64,000 nucleotides of DNA from Litoditis marina (taxonomy: Eukaryota; Nematoda; Chromadorea; Rhabditida; Rhabditidae), in NCBI GenBank assembly GCA_964036275.1, contig CAXIWQ010000005.1:55106-119105 (forward strand). Reading direction: 5' to 3'. Positions 63,701 to 64,000 of the stretch are shown one piece after another. A program made the translations under genes and the position numbers. Each line of letters begins with the position of its first letter. Position 1 is the stretch's first letter. The notes below the pieces were generated by a model that was not told the DNA's origin, did no database searches, and worked only from the letters and a program-made list of their open reading frames with translations.

Positions 63701-64000
63701 ACATGAAAAACCTTCAGTACACTGTTACTACTCAATTGGACTATCTCCCCACTTATAGTAACAACTACCATGAAACAATTGGTTTTCTTACAATCTTCAG
63801 ATTGACCTGTGAAAACTTCGGAATCCGGCCGATTCAATATCAGCGCGGCCAAAATTCGAACTTTCTGAGTTTCGATACAGAGCTTGTATACATGAAAAAC
63901 CTTCCGTACACTGTTACCACTTAATTGGACTATCTTTCCACTTATAGTAACAACTACCATAAAACAATTGGTTTTTCTACAATCTTCAGATTGACCTGTG
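57724..64000 (-). repeat. Reversed 189-bp satellite, block R4 (four- to six-monomer HORs)
   Basis: About 33 reversed monomers running off the window edge. TAG-type boundaries lie at 57925, 58681, 59626, 60760, 61516 and 62650, so HOR lengths alternate among 756, 945, 1134, 756 and 1134 bp. Each unit opens with a GAGGTTGTATAC monomer having TTTAGGACAC. There are no insertions and I see no LINE copy. Confidence 0.94.

Noticed and set aside
1..64000. CRISPR array
   Set aside because: The repeats are 189 bp, contiguous and without unique spacers of uniform length, in a eukaryotic context.
182..64000. CENP-B box within the monomer
   Set aside because: I compared the TTCG-containing stretches on both strands with NTTCGNNNNANNCGGGN. 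None matches: the required A and the CGGG core are missing. A centromeric role is neither shown nor excluded.

Overview
The whole window is eukaryotic repetitive DNA. I find no functional protein gene, no tRNA or rRNA gene, no CRISPR array and no bacterial signal. About 97% of it is one tandem satellite with a 189-bp monomer, roughly 325 copies. Similar tandem blocks, decayed retrotransposon copies and a transposon insertion are typical of pericentromeric or other constitutive heterochromatin. The retrotransposon tail and the Harbinger-like element fit an animal, most likely an invertebrate, but the species cannot be fixed from the sequence.

Layout. From 1 to 41193 the satellite runs in one orientation (here +, taken as the strand on which the monomer is open in one frame). 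This arm holds five copies, the first cut by the window edge, of one 294-bp 5'-truncated LINE 3' end (1-181, 6618-6911, 8431-8724, 11189-11482, 13757-14050). It also holds a single 1066-bp non-autonomous DNA transposon with terminal inverted repeats and a CTG target duplication (35543-36608). At 41193/41194 the satellite flips to the opposite orientation and stays reversed to 64000.

Organisation. Monomers are grouped into changing higher-order repeats (HORs) whose lengths are near-exact multiples of 189: 378, 567, 756, 945, 1134, 1323, 2457 and 3024 bp. Where spacing departs from a multiple, the difference is explained by a visible indel (+3, -1, -4, -7, +16, -33) or by an inserted element (+301 for LINE plus duplication, +1069 for the DNA transposon). 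The array therefore reads as a record of successive unequal exchanges and block duplications. The LINE copies share one truncation point and one target duplication, so they are one insertion later amplified with the satellite. The DNA transposon came later: its empty counterpart site is still visible 3024 bp upstream at 32516-32518.

Coding. Because 189 is divisible by 3 and one frame lacks stops, very long open frames arise (up to 1044 codons), broken every few monomers by a TAG that follows TGT AAA. These are by-products of the repeat, not convincing genes. The only recognisable protein remnant is the LINE reverse-transcriptase C-terminus.
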